The position numbers and the translations under genes are program-made. From Candidatus Pullichristensenella stercoripullorum (GTDB lineage: Bacteria; Bacillota; Clostridia; Christensenellales; Aristaeellaceae), in contig DVGE01000023.1 in NCBI GenBank assembly GCA_018712885.1, forward strand, positions 1-14,155: DNA of 14,155 nucleotides, read 5' to 3'. This document shows positions 13,237 through 14,155 of this stretch, in pieces (within the stretch, counting starts at the first letter, position 1; each line of letters begins with the position of its first letter). Under the pieces are notes generated by a model. The model searched no databases and was not told the DNA's origin. It was given only the letters and a program-made list of their open reading frames with translations.

Positions 13237-14155
13237 ATGCACTATATAACCAAAGACGTCGTCTACGTCGGCGTGAACGACCATGCCGTCGATCTGTTTG
13301 AAGGCCAGTACGTCGTGCCCAATGGCATGAGCTACAATTCCTACGTCGTGCTCGATGAAAAGGTCTGCGTGTTCGACACCGTGGACCAGCATTTCACCCA
13401 CGAGTGGCTGGACAATGTGGAGGCGGCGCTGAACGGCCGCAAGCCGGACTACCTCATCGTGCAGCACATGGAGCCGGACCACTCCGCCAACATCGACAAT
13501 TTCGTCAAGGCTTACCCGGAGGTCACCGTGGTGGGCAACATAAAGACCTTTGCGATGATGGAGCAGTTCTTCGGCTGCGCCTATGAAAACCGCCTCGTGG
13601 TCAAGGACGGCGACACGCTGACCACCGGCCGCCACACCTTCACCTTCGTCTTCGCGCCCATGGTGCACTGGCCGGAGGTCATGGTCACCTACGACAGCGC
13701 CGACAAAATTCTCTTCTCCGCCGACGGCTTTGGCAAGTTCGGCGCGCTGGATGTGGAGGAGGAATGGGCCTGCGAGGCCCGCCGCTACTACATCGGCATC
13801 GTCGGCAAGTACGGCGCGCAGGTGCAGGCGCTGCTCAAAAAGGCCGCCGGGCTGGACATCGCCATCATCTGCCCGCTGCACGGCCCCATCCTCACGGATG
13901 ACCTCGGCGAATACATCCGCCTGTACGACCTGTGGTCGTCCTACACGCCGGAGAGCGACGGCATCGTCATCGCCTACACCTCCGTCTACGGCCACACGAA
14001 AAAGGCCGTGGAAGCGCTGGCCGACCTCCTGCGCGAAAAGGGCTGCCCGGCGGTCATCGTGCACGACCTGGCCCGCTGCGACATGGCCGAGGCCGTGGAG
14101 GATGCCTTCCGCTACAACAAACTGGTTCTGGCCACCACCACCTACAACGCCGGCA
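13237..14155 (+). CDS. fprA: FprA-type flavodiiron protein (O2/NO reductase), C-terminus cut off by window edge
   Basis: 306 residues lie in the window from the ATG at 13237, which follows AAGGGAGGT with 6 bases between. Residues 1-235 are a metallo-beta-lactamase-like domain with every diiron ligand in place: His77, Glu79, Asp81 and His82 (QHMEPDHSAN), His144 (MVHWPEV), Asp163 (SADGFG) and His215 (PLHGP). From about 243 a flavodoxin domain starts (GIVIAYTSVYGHTKKAVEAL) with the FMN phosphate-binding loop, and it is cut by the edge about 90 residues before the usual end near 400. Enzymes of this family reduce O2 to water or NO to N2O in the cytoplasm and protect strict anaerobes. Whether O2 or NO is the main substrate, and whether extra C-terminal domains follow, cannot be seen. 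It is transcribed away from tdh. Confidence 0.95.
   Translation, partial: MHYITKDVVYVGVNDHAVDLFEGQYVVPNGMSYNSYVVLDEKVCVFDTVDQHFTHEWLDNVEAALNGRKPDYLIVQHMEPDHSANIDNFVKAYPEVTVVGNIKTFAMMEQFFGCAYENRLVVKDGDTLTTGRHTFTFVFAPMVHWPEVMVTYDSADKILFSADGFGKFGALDVEEEWACEARRYYIGIVGKYGAQVQALLKKAAGLDIAIICPLHGPILTDDLGEYIRLYDLWSSYTPESDGIVIAYTSVYGHTKKAVEALADLLREKGCPAVIVHDLARCDMAEAVEDAFRYNKLVLATTTYNAG

Noticed and set aside
13084..14064. 326-residue minus-strand open frame
   Set aside because: Antisense of the flavodiiron gene, which has all diiron ligands, a promoter and a ribosome site.

Overview
This is a GC-rich stretch from an anaerobic Gram-positive bacterium. The evidence is the strong AAAGGAGG-type ribosome sites, hairpin-plus-U terminators, a lipoprotein substrate-binding protein beside a membrane-bound YesN-like AraC regulator, and a flavodiiron protein. 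An uncultured high-GC Clostridia member of gut type (for example Christensenellales-like) fits best; the lineage is inference from gene content, not a measurement. Both window edges cut genes.

Left part (1-4090, minus strand): a truncated secreted protein with an Ig-like domain; a secreted two-lobe esterase whose first alpha/beta-hydrolase lobe has lost its nucleophile; and an extracellular solute-binding lipoprotein without permease genes beside it. Facing them on the plus strand (4422-6680) is a two-membrane-segment AraC-type regulator, which ends in a clear intrinsic terminator. Together these look like a carbohydrate-sensing/uptake and ester-hydrolysis locus. Each of the two complete minus-strand genes has its own recognisable promoter.

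Middle part (6718-7548): a gene-free stretch of about 800 bases made of six to seven degenerate copies of a roughly 124-base unit. Each copy carries two or three hairpins, one of which looks like an intrinsic terminator on the minus strand. The array sits between convergent genes. To its right (7549-10227, minus) is an 892-residue membrane-anchored protein with TPR-like repeats, about 20 copies of a 14-residue acidic repeat (a 42-base minisatellite) and two FxLYD-like domains.

Right part (10381-12925, minus): a threonine-degradation operon, tdh then kbl, joined by a 4-base GTGA overlap, followed by a tiny 45-residue membrane protein with an excellent ribosome site. Threonine is oxidised to 2-amino-3-ketobutyrate and then cleaved with CoA to glycine and acetyl-CoA. 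Divergently, from 13237 on the plus strand, starts a flavodiiron (FprA-type) oxygen/NO reductase with all seven diiron ligands, cut by the window edge.

The least explained elements are the intergenic hairpin array, the acidic-repeat protein, the pseudo-lobe of the esterase and the 45-residue membrane peptide.
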